From Paenibacillus andongensis (GTDB taxonomy: Bacteria; Bacillota; Bacilli; Paenibacillales; NBRC-103111): a stretch of DNA of 64,000 nucleotides. The notes under the pieces are model-generated. The model did not search any database. It was not told the origin of the DNA and worked only from the letters and a program-made list of their open reading frames with translations. Made by a program: the position numbers and the translations under genes. The stretch lies in assembly GCF_025369935.1 (NCBI RefSeq), contig NZ_CP104467.1, forward strand, positions 1,255,001 through 1,319,000, in the 5' to 3' direction. Shown one piece after another: positions 9,687 to 18,670 of this stretch; positions within the stretch are counted from its first letter, which is position 1; every line of letters starts with the position of its first letter.

Positions 9687-9821
9687 GACCTGCAAAAGAT
9701 ACATCTAAATTGAGCACTTTAGTCGCTGTTGGCGCTTTTCGAGCAAATGAGATGCAGGTTTTGCAGGTAAGCACCTTGAAAACGGCAAATCCTCTAAAAT
9801 AAGATGTACTTTTTGCAGGTC
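9687..9821. repeat. Imperfect inverted repeat of about 20 bp, arms 95 bp apart
   Basis: The left arm 9687-9706 (GACCTGCAAAAGATACATCT) and the right arm 9802-9821 are reverse complements at 18 of 20 positions. A third partial copy, ATGCAGGTTTTGCAGGT, lies between them at about 9752-9768. No open frame of note is present. It resembles a small non-coding intergenic repeat and lies in the 500-base gap before the large fructanase gene. Confidence 0.65.
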
Positions 9822-9831
9822 GAGGCTGGAC

Positions 9832-9959
9832 GAAATGTTGTACAAACTACAACAACACGGATAAAGCCAATGCTTAAAATAGATACGTCTTAGGCGTATC
9901 TTGCCTTGCGTCAACTTCTATAGACCCTCGTATTCAAGAACGGCGATAAGCCGTTTTCT
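9832..9959 (+). repeat. Dispersed ~130-bp intergenic repeat, copy A
   Basis: This stretch matches 26664-26794 along its whole length in the same orientation, with scattered substitutions and small gaps. Both copies start with a hairpin TGTTGTA-caaac-TACAACA (here 9836-9854). They share the blocks CGTCAACTT, TATAGACC and CGTATTCAAG, and end with a short stem ACGGC/GCCGT followed by a T-run. The terminal hairpin could stop transcription coming from the upstream GH32 operon. The function is unknown. Confidence 0.75.
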
Positions 9960-9971
9960 CATCCTTCACAA

Positions 9972-9985
9972 TAAAAGCGCTTACA
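9972..9985 (+). promoter_or_regulatory. CcpA cre-like box before the large fructanase gene
   Basis: TAAAAGCGCTTACA agrees with the Gram-positive cre consensus TGWAANCGNTNWCA at all but one position (A for G at the second base). It lies about 36 bases before the start codon, which fits carbon catabolite repression of the secreted fructanase. Confidence 0.6.
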
Positions 9986-10020
9986 TATAAATATTCACGA
10001 AAATTAGGAGATGAATATGT

Positions 10021-13000
10021 ATGAAAATCAAATGGATGTTGAAAGCATTTCTAATTTGTTTCATTGCATGTACGGCGTCATTAGGAGTTACGACAGCCTA
10101 CGCATCAAGCTTCAATACAAATATGCCGGGCTATACACCCATTTCCGGGACTTGGTCTATTCAGTCAGTTAGCGGAGTTAAGGGAGTAAGCGCAGCGAAT
10201 ACGAATGCTTTTGCAGTGTCGACGACAACAACAGGGACTAATTTTGTTTACGAAGCCGATGTGACGGTAGACAGCGCCTCATCTTTCGGCGTAGGATCTC
10301 TTGTCTTCCGAGCCAGCGAAGACGGATCCAAAGGGTATGTGGTCAGCGTTGACCCGAATCTCGACTGTGTAAGGCTTTTTGATTATGCTACTGGTTCCGA
10401 TGTGGGGACACCGTATACAACGATAATAAATACAGGAACTGCTTATCATCTGAAGGTCACGGCTGACGGACCGCAAATCAAAGTGTATCTAGGCAGTGTA
10501 CTGGCGATTTCCGCAAGTGACACGAAGTATTCCAATGGGAATCTGGGCTACCACGTGTATAACGGAACGGTTTACTTTCAGAATGTCTATCAGTATGAAA
10601 CGACGACGAACTTAATAGGTTGGAATGTGGCATCAGGTACATGGACTACGACGACACAAGGCTGGAGAGGGACGGCTGTCAGCGGACAAAACGCCTATGC
10701 GATCTCATCGACGAGCTCAGATGATTTTACCTATGAGGCGGATGTGCTCATTGAAGACACATACGCGGTATCCACGCTGCTTTTCCGTTCGAATGCCAGC
10801 GCAACACAGGGATACGGTCTGCAAATCGACCCTAATCTCGATAGACTTCGACTGTTAAATATCAGCGGTGATGTCACGCTTGGCACGCAAACAGTGACCC
10901 TGGATACTGGCAACGTTTATCATGTCAAGGTGAAAGCAGAAGGCACTGTAATCAAGGTCTATTTGCAAACCAATTACTTGCAAGCGGATGGCTATGATCC
11001 AATTTTGACGGTTACGAATGCGGCTTATTCGTCAGGCTTTGTCGGGCTGAATGTCTTTAACGGCAGCGCCAATTTCCAAAAAATTCTGATCAGTGACGCG
11101 AACACGAATTTAGTGGGCTGGACATCCATCAATGGAAACTGGACGCCACATCTGGACGGTGTGAAAGCTGTTAGCACCGGAGCGGCTGACACCTTCCGAA
11201 TCGCAGCGAACACAGCGTCCGATTTCGTGCTTGAAGGCGACTTGAAAGTGGATGCCGGTACGCCATTCGCAACAGCAGGGCTTCTTTTCCGTACGAATGC
11301 AAGCGCTACCAGTGGTTATATACTCAACATTGATCCTAACCTGGATCAAATCCGTTTATTTAAAGCGGGTACCGGAACGACGATGGCCACCTCAACGCGT
11401 ACGATTGACACAGGTAAAACGTACCATGTTGAGATCATCGCAAGCGGTTCATCTATCAAAGTATATGTAGACGGCTATGCGACCCCGGCGATTAATGCTA
11501 CTGACAGTACCTACTTGAGCGGGAAAATTGGTCTGAATACGTATAACGGAACAGCCTATTTTCAGAATATGCATGTGACCGATTTAAGCGAGTACTCTAA
11601 TGAGATGTACCGTCCTGGGTATCATTATACACAGGAAGCAAGTAAAGCGAGCGATCCCAACGGACTTGTCTACTATGCAGGTGAATATCATCTGTTTCAT
11701 CAGGACGAAGGTCGGTGGGCACATGCGGTAAGCACAGATCTTACACATTGGAAACGTCTACCTATCGCACTTCCCTTCAATGATTTGGGCAATGCTTGGT
11801 CAGGTTCAGCGGTCGTGGATACGAACAATGTAACAGGATTGTTTGGCGGAGGCTCTGGTCTCGTTGCTTTCTATACGAATTATAACCCTGATAAGGTCGG
11901 TGGCAACCAGAAAATCAGTCTCGCCTACAGCATCGACAAAGGGAGAACCTGGCAGCAGTATTCAGGCAATCCTATTGTACAGAATCCCGGCGGCGTGAAC
12001 GGCGGTTGGGATTTCCGCGATCCTAAAGTTGTTTGGGACAGCGATCACAATGAATGGGTAATGGTGGTATCGGGCGGGGACAATATCCGTTTCTATACGT
12101 CCACCAACCTGCTCACCTGGACATATACAAGTTCATTTGGTTTTGGTAGCTATCTACATGGAGGTACCTGGGAATGTCCTGACTTTTTCCAGCTTGGGGT
12201 AGATGGGGGAGCGACGAACAAGAAATGGGTGCTTTCGATTAGCACAGGTCCAGCAACGCAAACGAACGGTTCCTCGTCTGAATATTTTGTAGGTTCATTC
12301 GACGGGTCGACTTTTACCAGCGACAATCCAGCCAGCACCGTACTTAGAAGCGAGTATGGCAAAGATATGTATGCGGCTATAACCTTCTCGGACATTCCTT
12401 CGAATGCACGCCGGATTGAAATTGGTTGGATGAGCAACTGGGATAATCCTTTCAGTGAACCCACATTCCCGTTCCACGGTCAATTGTCGATACCTCGTGA
12501 GCTTACACTGGTAACGTATCCGGAGGGGGTGCGGCTTGCTCAGAAACCAGTTACTGAGATGAATAATCTGCGCGGCACAGCCACTACATTTAACAACGTA
12601 ACCATAACACCGACGAGCACAAATTTGTTGTCCGGCTTATCCGGCAATGCTTACGAAATTGATGCTGAGTTTCAACTTCCCGCAACCGGAGCGGCATCCG
12701 AGTTTGGGATTAGTCTAAGAGAGCTCGGAAGTCAAAAAACGGTCGTAGGTTATCAACCGCCTGCCTCCAAAATGTTCGTGGATCGCGTGAATGCGGGCCG
12801 AACTGATTTCACGGCCAATTTCGCCTCGCGAAATGATGTCGTTGTAAATCCCGTGAACAATCGTGTGAAAATGCACATTTATGTCGATGAATCCTCGGTA
12901 GAGGTATTCGGCAATGACGGTAAGGTCGTCTTCTCCGACATTATACTGCCGGATTCGGCCCGTGACGGCTTGAATTTCTATACGACAGGCGGTGATGTGA

Positions 13001-13827
13001 CTGTAGTTTCTATGAGTGTGTATCCGCTAGCAAATACATGGCGCAACGAACCGACTAGCGGAACCATTCCGCAAAAAGTTGTGATGGATAAACCTAATCT
13101 TGAAATCGGCGTTGGTTCAACGAAGCAGTTCTACACAACTGTGCTTCCTCGCACCGCAATAAATAAAAATGTAATCTGGAGCACCAACAATGGCGCAATC
13201 GCTACAGTAACGGCTGTGGATGCCCGCAGTGCCAATATCGTGGGAATCAGTCCTGGTCGCGCGGTGATTACAGCAACGACACAGTCCGGCTCGATTGTGG
13301 GCACAACTGTCGTCCAGGTAGGTCCTGCATTCAGCACGAATTTGACAGGATGGACTTCGACCAACCAAGCGCAATGGATTCCGACGGCTGACGGGATTGC
13401 AGGTTATTTTGATCTGGACAGCAACTATATGTCCACGGTAACGGGCGGCAACTTCACCTATGAAGCCGATATGAAGCTGGATGCGTTGGGAGGAGCGGGT
13501 TCCATCATCTTCCGCAGCGATGCCACAGGCTCGAACGGCTATTACTTCAATGTCGATCCAAGTCTGAAAACACTGCGTTTGTTCTACAAGCTGAACGGCA
13601 GCTTTACCAGCTCACAAATCATTTCCAGCGTGCCGATGCTGCTGCAGCAAAGTAAAACCTATCACGTAAAAATTGTAACTAGCGGAACAAACATCAAAGT
13701 TTACTTTGACGGCGGTTCCATGCCGGTCATAGATGTTAATGACTCGCATTTCAGCAATGGTAACTTCGGTCTTAATCTCTTTGGAGGCAGAGCTTATTAT
13801 CAGAATGTTATCTGGATCGCGAATTAA
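10021..13827 (+). CDS. Secreted modular GH32 exo-fructanase with four CBM66-like modules and a Big2-like domain
   Basis: The 1268-residue protein has a signal peptide (1-29, cleavage probably after AYA). Three tandem beta-sandwich modules follow at about 30-195, 196-360 and 361-520. Each has a GWxxxxGxW start, an FRxxAS...GYxLxIDPNLDxxRLF core and a YFQNxxV end. GH32 comes next (about 525-1010) with nucleophile D545 (SDPNG), R666-D667 (FRDPK) and E718 (WECPD). A Big2-like domain covers about 1017-1100 and a fourth copy of the module about 1102-1268. The modules resemble CBM66, the levan-binding domain of Bacillus subtilis SacC, so levan is the favoured substrate, by inference. AGGAG lies at 10006-10010, and a cre-like box and a terminator flank the gene, so it is a single-gene unit. 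Confidence 0.9.
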   Translation: MKIKWMLKAFLICFIACTASLGVTTAYASSFNTNMPGYTPISGTWSIQSVSGVKGVSAANTNAFAVSTTTTGTNFVYEADVTVDSASSFGVGSLVFRASEDGSKGYVVSVDPNLDCVRLFDYATGSDVGTPYTTIINTGTAYHLKVTADGPQIKVYLGSVLAISASDTKYSNGNLGYHVYNGTVYFQNVYQYETTTNLIGWNVASGTWTTTTQGWRGTAVSGQNAYAISSTSSDDFTYEADVLIEDTYAVSTLLFRSNASATQGYGLQIDPNLDRLRLLNISGDVTLGTQTVTLDTGNVYHVKVKAEGTVIKVYLQTNYLQADGYDPILTVTNAAYSSGFVGLNVFNGSANFQKILISDANTNLVGWTSINGNWTPHLDGVKAVSTGAADTFRIAANTASDFVLEGDLKVDAGTPFATAGLLFRTNASATSGYILNIDPNLDQIRLFKAGTGTTMATSTRTIDTGKTYHVEIIASGSSIKVYVDGYATPAINATDSTYLSGKIGLNTYNGTAYFQNMHVTDLSEYSNEMYRPGYHYTQEASKASDPNGLVYYAGEYHLFHQDEGRWAHAVSTDLTHWKRLPIALPFNDLGNAWSGSAVVDTNNVTGLFGGGSGLVAFYTNYNPDKVGGNQKISLAYSIDKGRTWQQYSGNPIVQNPGGVNGGWDFRDPKVVWDSDHNEWVMVVSGGDNIRFYTSTNLLTWTYTSSFGFGSYLHGGTWECPDFFQLGVDGGATNKKWVLSISTGPATQTNGSSSEYFVGSFDGSTFTSDNPASTVLRSEYGKDMYAAITFSDIPSNARRIEIGWMSNWDNPFSEPTFPFHGQLSIPRELTLVTYPEGVRLAQKPVTEMNNLRGTATTFNNVTITPTSTNLLSGLSGNAYEIDAEFQLPATGAASEFGISLRELGSQKTVVGYQPPASKMFVDRVNAGRTDFTANFASRNDVVVNPVNNRVKMHIYVDESSVEVFGNDGKVVFSDIILPDSARDGLNFYTTGGDVTVVSMSVYPLANTWRNEPTSGTIPQKVVMDKPNLEIGVGSTKQFYTTVLPRTAINKNVIWSTNNGAIATVTAVDARSANIVGISPGRAVITATTQSGSIVGTTVVQVGPAFSTNLTGWTSTNQAQWIPTADGIAGYFDLDSNYMSTVTGGNFTYEADMKLDALGGAGSIIFRSDATGSNGYYFNVDPSLKTLRLFYKLNGSFTSSQIISSVPMLLQQSKTYHVKIVTSGTNIKVYFDGGSMPVIDVNDSHFSNGNFGLNLFGGRAYYQNVIWIAN

Positions 13828-13839
13828 TCAGCAGCATGT

Positions 13840-13881
13840 CCCTTACATTTGCCACAGCAGGCAGTGGTAAGGGCTTTTTTT
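13840..13881 (+). terminator. Rho-independent terminator after the large fructanase gene
   Basis: CCCTTAC (13840-13846) pairs with GTAAGGG (13867-13873), and CTTTTTTT follows. Confidence 0.85.
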
Positions 13882-13994
13882 ACAAAAAAATTAAAGCCAA
13901 GGAACAGAGTATATTGAAATCATTTGCACCCATCCTTTGTTAAAATACGAATAAGTTTATCAATATCATTGTTCAAAGGAATGGGGAGATTAGG

Positions 13995-15113
13995 ATGAAA
14001 ATCGGATTCATAGGCTGCGGAGTGATTTCCGGTGCGCACCTGGAAGGCTTAAAGAAATTAAAAGATGAGAACAAACTGACCTTTCAGCTGACGGCTGTTT
14101 GCGACCTTAAGGTAGGGAGAGCGGAGGCTTTTGCCGCAGAAGTGGACAGGCAGCTTGGGTTTCGGCCGGAAGTATACACGGAGTATCGCCAGATGCTGGA
14201 GAAAGGAGGTCTGGATGCGGTTTCCGTCTTATTAGATCATGATCTGCATCATACAGTGACGGAGGATTGCTTCTCAGCAGGCATCCACGTGCAAATGCAA
14301 AAACCGTTGGCGATATCCCCTTCCTTTGGTCGCAAAATGCTTGCTGATGCTAAGAAGTTCAATAAAGTATTGACGCTTTCTGAACCGAGTGTGCTGGGCG
14401 CTGGTAATGTTGCGATGGCGCGAGCAGTAAAAGCAGGCTTGATCGGCGATGTGTATATGATCATGGATTACGCAACGGTCACACTGGGACGCTCGTTTTT
14501 TGCAGGAACTGCATGGCGTCATATGAAAGGCCGTGCGGGCGCAGGCTGGATTAATGATCACGGGGTTCACCGCACTCATTTCTTCACAGAAGTGAATGGG
14601 CCTATCCAAGAAGTGTTCTCCTATACGCGAATTTTTGAAAAGGAACTAAATGACGGCGAAACAACCATTCACCCTACCGGAGAAGATACATCTGTCACTG
14701 TATTCCGTTTTGAGAATGGAGGTCTGGGTCATTGGATGTGCAGTACAGCAGCTCACGGTGAGAAGACTGACGGGGTATGGATCTACGGGAGCAAAGGATG
14801 CCTGCGTCCTGGTCAACACGTAACACTTGAAGACAAATCAATTGTTACCCATTCTGAAATCATCCAGCGTTACGCGCCTGAAGTTGTAGAAAACCCTTTT
14901 GCCCACTCTTACATGGAATTGTGGGAAGCGATTGCTGAGCAAAAGCAGCCTATTTCCAGCGCTGAACGTGGTCTCGAAGCATTGGGAGTCGTGTTCGCCG
15001 CTCTGGAGTCCGGACATACGGGTCAGCCTGTAAATGTCCAAAGCATCATTCAAGGTGATAAGCATGCCTATGAAGATACCGTTCTAGCAGAAATGAAATC
15101 AGCTCGTTCTTGA
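13995..15113 (+). CDS. Gfo/Idh/MocA family NAD(P)-dependent oxidoreductase
   Basis: This 372-residue dehydrogenase has an N-terminal Rossmann fold opening with GFIGCGVISGAH, the conserved lysine motif QKPLAIS near residue 100 and the family's C-terminal alpha/beta domain with the GHWMCSTAAHG stretch. Such enzymes oxidise or reduce sugars, inositols and sugar acids, and the substrate cannot be told from sequence. GGGGAGATTAGG lies directly before ATG. It faces the convergent AraC gene at 15147-16010, with only 33 bases between the two stop codons. It may serve the arabinofuranosidase locus next to it, but there is no operon link. Confidence 0.88.
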   Translation: MKIGFIGCGVISGAHLEGLKKLKDENKLTFQLTAVCDLKVGRAEAFAAEVDRQLGFRPEVYTEYRQMLEKGGLDAVSVLLDHDLHHTVTEDCFSAGIHVQMQKPLAISPSFGRKMLADAKKFNKVLTLSEPSVLGAGNVAMARAVKAGLIGDVYMIMDYATVTLGRSFFAGTAWRHMKGRAGAGWINDHGVHRTHFFTEVNGPIQEVFSYTRIFEKELNDGETTIHPTGEDTSVTVFRFENGGLGHWMCSTAAHGEKTDGVWIYGSKGCLRPGQHVTLEDKSIVTHSEIIQRYAPEVVENPFAHSYMELWEAIAEQKQPISSAERGLEALGVVFAALESGHTGQPVNVQSIIQGDKHAYEDTVLAEMKSARS

Positions 15114-15146
15114 ATGATATTGCGATAAGGTCCACCATTCGTAAAA

Positions 15147-16010
15147 CTAATGTGAATACTGCTTGCGGAAACGCAGAGGTGAGATGCCGGCATACAGTTT
15201 GAAACAGTTGGAGAAGTATGGTGCGTACTGGAAACCGACCCGTTCGGCGATTTGCCCGATCGGCCAATCGGTTTTGATCAGCAGCAGCTTAGCTTGTTCC
15301 AGTCGATACTCGTGCAGATATTCCATTGGCGTACAATGGTAGATCTCTTTCATACACCTAACAACATAGTTCGGGTGAAAATGAAGGGCCTCCGCAAGTG
15401 ACTCATTCGTCACGTCAGCCTGATAGTGCTGCCTAAGGTAAGCTTCCGCTTTCTCTGCGAGTTTTAAAGCAGGGGAGGCGTCGCTTCCGCTATACCCTTC
15501 CTCTAATAGACGCAGCAGTTCCATGAACAGCTGCTGCTCGTTCCAAAAGGTCGCCGAGCGATGCTGGTCTGACGACGCGAGCATTTTGCGAAGGTGGTTC
15601 TCTGCAAGGGGAAATTCCGGTGGCGAGGCATACTGCCGAATCCGAATCGTATAGGGGTTTGCCCATACGTGCTGGACCGGGTAGGCTGGGTTTGCAGCAT
15701 TGTCCGACGTTTGGAGCCAACTCCCTTTAAAGTCGAAATGATTCCAATAGAAAACAGTCTCCGTCTCACAAGGCTTCATCGCATAGTGATAACGGTCGGG
15801 CAATAGCAGCAGAGTCTGTCCCTCCGTTACCTCCCACTGCCTATCCTCTTCTCCGATGTATAACGTCCCTTTGACAACCCAAAGCAGGTCGAAGATGCCG
15901 ATGTTCCGGCGGCTCGGGTGCTGCTCTCCCGGACTTAAGGTTGATAACCCGGTTGTAATGTAATAGGGCACTGGCGGCAGCTCCATCCAAATGATTCCCG
16001 ATTCGTTCAT
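15147..16010 (-). CDS. AraC-family regulator with N-terminal cupin
   Basis: The protein has about 287 residues. The first part is a cupin-like sensing domain (around 10-150, with WVVKGTLYIGEED-like and HYAMKP stretches). The C-terminal 100 residues form the AraC double HTH with the signature IGQIAERVGFQYAPYFSNCFK. An ATG five codons upstream (16025) lacks a ribosome site. ATG 16010 is preceded by TGGAGG at proper distance, so it is preferred. It is divergent from the GH127 gene across a 146-base promoter region and is the obvious candidate for its regulator, probably responding to an arabinose-containing sugar. Confidence 0.88.
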   Translation of the reverse strand: MNESGIIWMELPPVPYYITTGLSTLSPGEQHPSRRNIGIFDLLWVVKGTLYIGEEDRQWEVTEGQTLLLLPDRYHYAMKPCETETVFYWNHFDFKGSWLQTSDNAANPAYPVQHVWANPYTIRIRQYASPPEFPLAENHLRKMLASSDQHRSATFWNEQQLFMELLRLLEEGYSGSDASPALKLAEKAEAYLRQHYQADVTNESLAEALHFHPNYVVRCMKEIYHCTPMEYLHEYRLEQAKLLLIKTDWPIGQIAERVGFQYAPYFSNCFKLYAGISPLRFRKQYSH

Positions 16011-16156
16011 TCCCGAAGCCTCCATATTGTAGTGTGAAATTTTATAAAAAATAGGTTTGTTTTATTCGTAGTTCATCCCTAAAATCAAGGATAAACTGGA
16101 TGAGAGCGATAATCAAATGTCATATAAATCATGTACAGCCCTAGGAGGATATACTT

Positions 16157-18130
16157 ATGGGAATTTCAACGAGCATGCGGCAGATTGGAAGGCGTGTACA
16201 CATACAGGACGGATTTTGGAATCCGTTTACAGCGCTGGTGCGGGAGACGGTTATTCCCTATCAATGGGAGGCGCTTAACGACCGGATTCCAGATGCCGAG
16301 CCGAGCTATGCGATCCGTAATTTCCGGATTGCGGCCGGGATGGAAGAAGGCGAATTCGGGGGGATGGTTTTCCAAGACAGCGATGTGGCGAAGTGGATTG
16401 AAGCGGTCGGATACTCGCTTGCAAGCCAACCCGACCCCGAGCTGGAGCGAACTACAGACGAGTTGATCGAGCTAATTGCCAAGGCTCAGCACAATAACGG
16501 TTATCTGAACACGTATTACTCGGTCAAAGAACCAGGGAATGAGTGGACGAATCTTCATGAAGCGCATGAGCTTTACTGCGCGGGCCATATGATGGAGGCA
16601 GCGGTTGCGTATTACGAAGCCACGGGAAAACGGAGACTGCTTGATGTCGTTTGCAAATTTGCCGACTATATCGACACCGTATTTGGTCGCGAACAAGGCA
16701 AACTAAGAGGTTATGACGGCCACCAGGAGATAGAGCTGGCGCTAGTGAAGCTGTATCAAGCGACGGGAGAGGAGCGTTATTTGAAGCTGGCGCAATTTTT
16801 TATCGATGAGCGCGGTCAATCGCCGAACTTTCTGATTGAAGAATGCAAGCAAAGAGGCGGCTACAGTCATTGGGCGAAGAAGGAGCTGCCGATTCCGACC
16901 CTTGAACAAATAGCCTATAATCAGGCGCATGTGCCAGTTCGTGAACAGGACGTCGCTTTAGGCCATTCTGTACGGGCAGTCTATATGTATACGGCGATGG
17001 CAGACCTTGCAAGCCTGACAGGTGACCGGGAACTATTCGAGGCATGCCGTCGATTGTGGGATAACACGACGAAACGGCAGATGTACATTACTGGCGGCAT
17101 CGGTTCGACGCATCATGGCGAGGCGTTTACCTTCGACCACGACTTGCCGAACGATACCGTATATGCCGAGACGTGTGCATCCATCGGTCTCATCTTCTTC
17201 GCTCGCCGCATGCTGCTTCTGGAGGCGAAGAGCGAGTACGCCGATGTCCTAGAGAGGGCGCTGTATAATAACGTTTTAGGCAGTATGTCGAGGGACGGTA
17301 AACATTACTTTTATGTCAATCCACTGGAAGTGTGGCCGAAGGCTTCCTTGAATAACCCGGACCGTAGGCACGTGAAGTCGGTGCGGCAGAAGTGGTTCGG
17401 CTGCTCCTGCTGCCCACCGAATGTGGCACGGCTTCTTACCTCGCTGAACGATTATATTTATACAACTTCTGCAGAGGATAACAAAGTTTATACGCATTTG
17501 TTCATCGGCAGCGAAGCGCAGTTCGAGCTAGCTGTCGGTCAAGTGGCGCTGAAGCAGCAATCGCGTCTTCCTTGGGAAGGTTATGTGCGAATTGAATTAA
17601 CTGCTGTTCCGGACACCGAATTTACACTTGCGCTACGCATTCCGTCTTGGTGCTATGGGCAAGCTGTGTTGAAAATTAACGGAAAGATTTCGGATTACGA
17701 TATTGAAAATGGATATGCTGCCGTATCTAGGCAATGGGCACAGGGAGACATCGTGGAATGGGAGCCCGTACTTGAGGCGCATTTGATTTCTTCACATCCG
17801 GAGATCAGGGCTAATAGGGGTAAAGCTGCTATTGAACGCGGTCCGCTAGTTTATTGTCTGGAGGAAACGGATAACGGCAGTTTGCTTCCTAATTTGTCTA
17901 TCGATCGCGAAGCCGAGCTGCAATCGTATTACGACACCGAGCTGCTCGGTGGAGCGGTCGTTATTGAAGCGAAAGGTCGCGCTGATGAACGAGCTTCCTG
18001 GCAAGAGAATATGGCGTACCGCCCGCTTGCGCAGCAGCAAGTGTCTGAGCCTGTAAAGCTTAAAGCTGTACCGTATTACTTGTGGGGCAACCGACAGCCG
18101 GGTGAAATGTCGGTCTGGATTCGTATTTGA
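16157..18130 (+). CDS. GH127 beta-L-arabinofuranosidase (DUF1680 family)
   Basis: This 657-residue enzyme has the (alpha/alpha)6-barrel start of GH127 (GFWNPFTALVRETVIPYQW) and the zinc-thiolate catalytic site. E338 and C340 lie in the AETC motif, and C418/C419 in CSCCPPN. In the characterised Bifidobacterium HypBA1 the matching residues are Glu338, Cys340, Cys417 and Cys418, the first pair at identical numbering. The family removes beta-L-arabinofuranosyl units. No signal peptide is present, so it acts in the cytoplasm on imported oligosaccharides. TAGGAGGATA precedes the ATG. It is transcribed alone and divergently from an AraC gene. No transporter of its own is adjacent, so it may depend on the importer starting at 21635. 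Confidence 0.9.
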   Translation: MGISTSMRQIGRRVHIQDGFWNPFTALVRETVIPYQWEALNDRIPDAEPSYAIRNFRIAAGMEEGEFGGMVFQDSDVAKWIEAVGYSLASQPDPELERTTDELIELIAKAQHNNGYLNTYYSVKEPGNEWTNLHEAHELYCAGHMMEAAVAYYEATGKRRLLDVVCKFADYIDTVFGREQGKLRGYDGHQEIELALVKLYQATGEERYLKLAQFFIDERGQSPNFLIEECKQRGGYSHWAKKELPIPTLEQIAYNQAHVPVREQDVALGHSVRAVYMYTAMADLASLTGDRELFEACRRLWDNTTKRQMYITGGIGSTHHGEAFTFDHDLPNDTVYAETCASIGLIFFARRMLLLEAKSEYADVLERALYNNVLGSMSRDGKHYFYVNPLEVWPKASLNNPDRRHVKSVRQKWFGCSCCPPNVARLLTSLNDYIYTTSAEDNKVYTHLFIGSEAQFELAVGQVALKQQSRLPWEGYVRIELTAVPDTEFTLALRIPSWCYGQAVLKINGKISDYDIENGYAAVSRQWAQGDIVEWEPVLEAHLISSHPEIRANRGKAAIERGPLVYCLEETDNGSLLPNLSIDREAELQSYYDTELLGGAVVIEAKGRADERASWQENMAYRPLAQQQVSEPVKLKAVPYYLWGNRQPGEMSVWIRI

Positions 18131-18214
18131 ATGATCTTCGAAACGCCTCGTTTCGCAAATATTCATGCATATGCCGATGATTTCATAGTCGGCGATCATG
18201 CGAACCGTTGAGGG

Positions 18215-18391
18215 GGAACGAGGAGGCGCTATTTGGACGAAAAACCCCGAAATCAGGATAAAGAGGAACGTAGAAGCGCTATTTCGCGGTTTTTGCCTTT
18301 GGATCGTGCTTTTTTGATCAAATAGCGCTCTCTCGTTCCTCTTATTCGATTTCATAAGCAGAATTTCCGAAATAGCGGCTCTACGTTCCTC
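18215..18391. repeat. Four copies of a ~22-bp unit arranged as two interleaved inverted repeats
   Basis: The unit reads about GAGGAACGnAGnnGCGCTATTT. Copies on the + strand lie at 18215-18235 and 18263-18286, and inverted copies at 18319-18342 and 18369-18391. The first pairs with the third and the second with the fourth, so alternative stems are possible. No ORF is present. The remaining part of the gap (18392-18670) shows nothing recognisable apart from A/T-rich sequence before the kinase gene. Confidence 0.8.
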
Positions 18392-18670
18392 TAACGAAAG
18401 ATCGGGTGACGTTCCCTGGGGCAGCTTATTTTCACGAAATCAATATGTTCTAATAGTGGTAATCAATAAATTAGAATGACATCAGCATTCAGCAGCTCTA
18501 ACATTAAGCTATGAAAGCTTTTTAAATAAGCACCATTAATTCATGAGCGCAAGAGATACTTGCGTTTATTCCATTTTGCCTGAAGATTATGAAATAAAAA
18601 TGCTATTCCTTAAAAGATAAAGTAACATGAAGGTATGCGCTATCTTCGTTCAGAAAGGAACTCTACTGCG

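Noticed and set aside
18215..18391. Transposon inverted ends
   Set aside because: The units are interleaved and close together, with no ORF between them and no target-site duplication visible, so no insertion sequence can be claimed.
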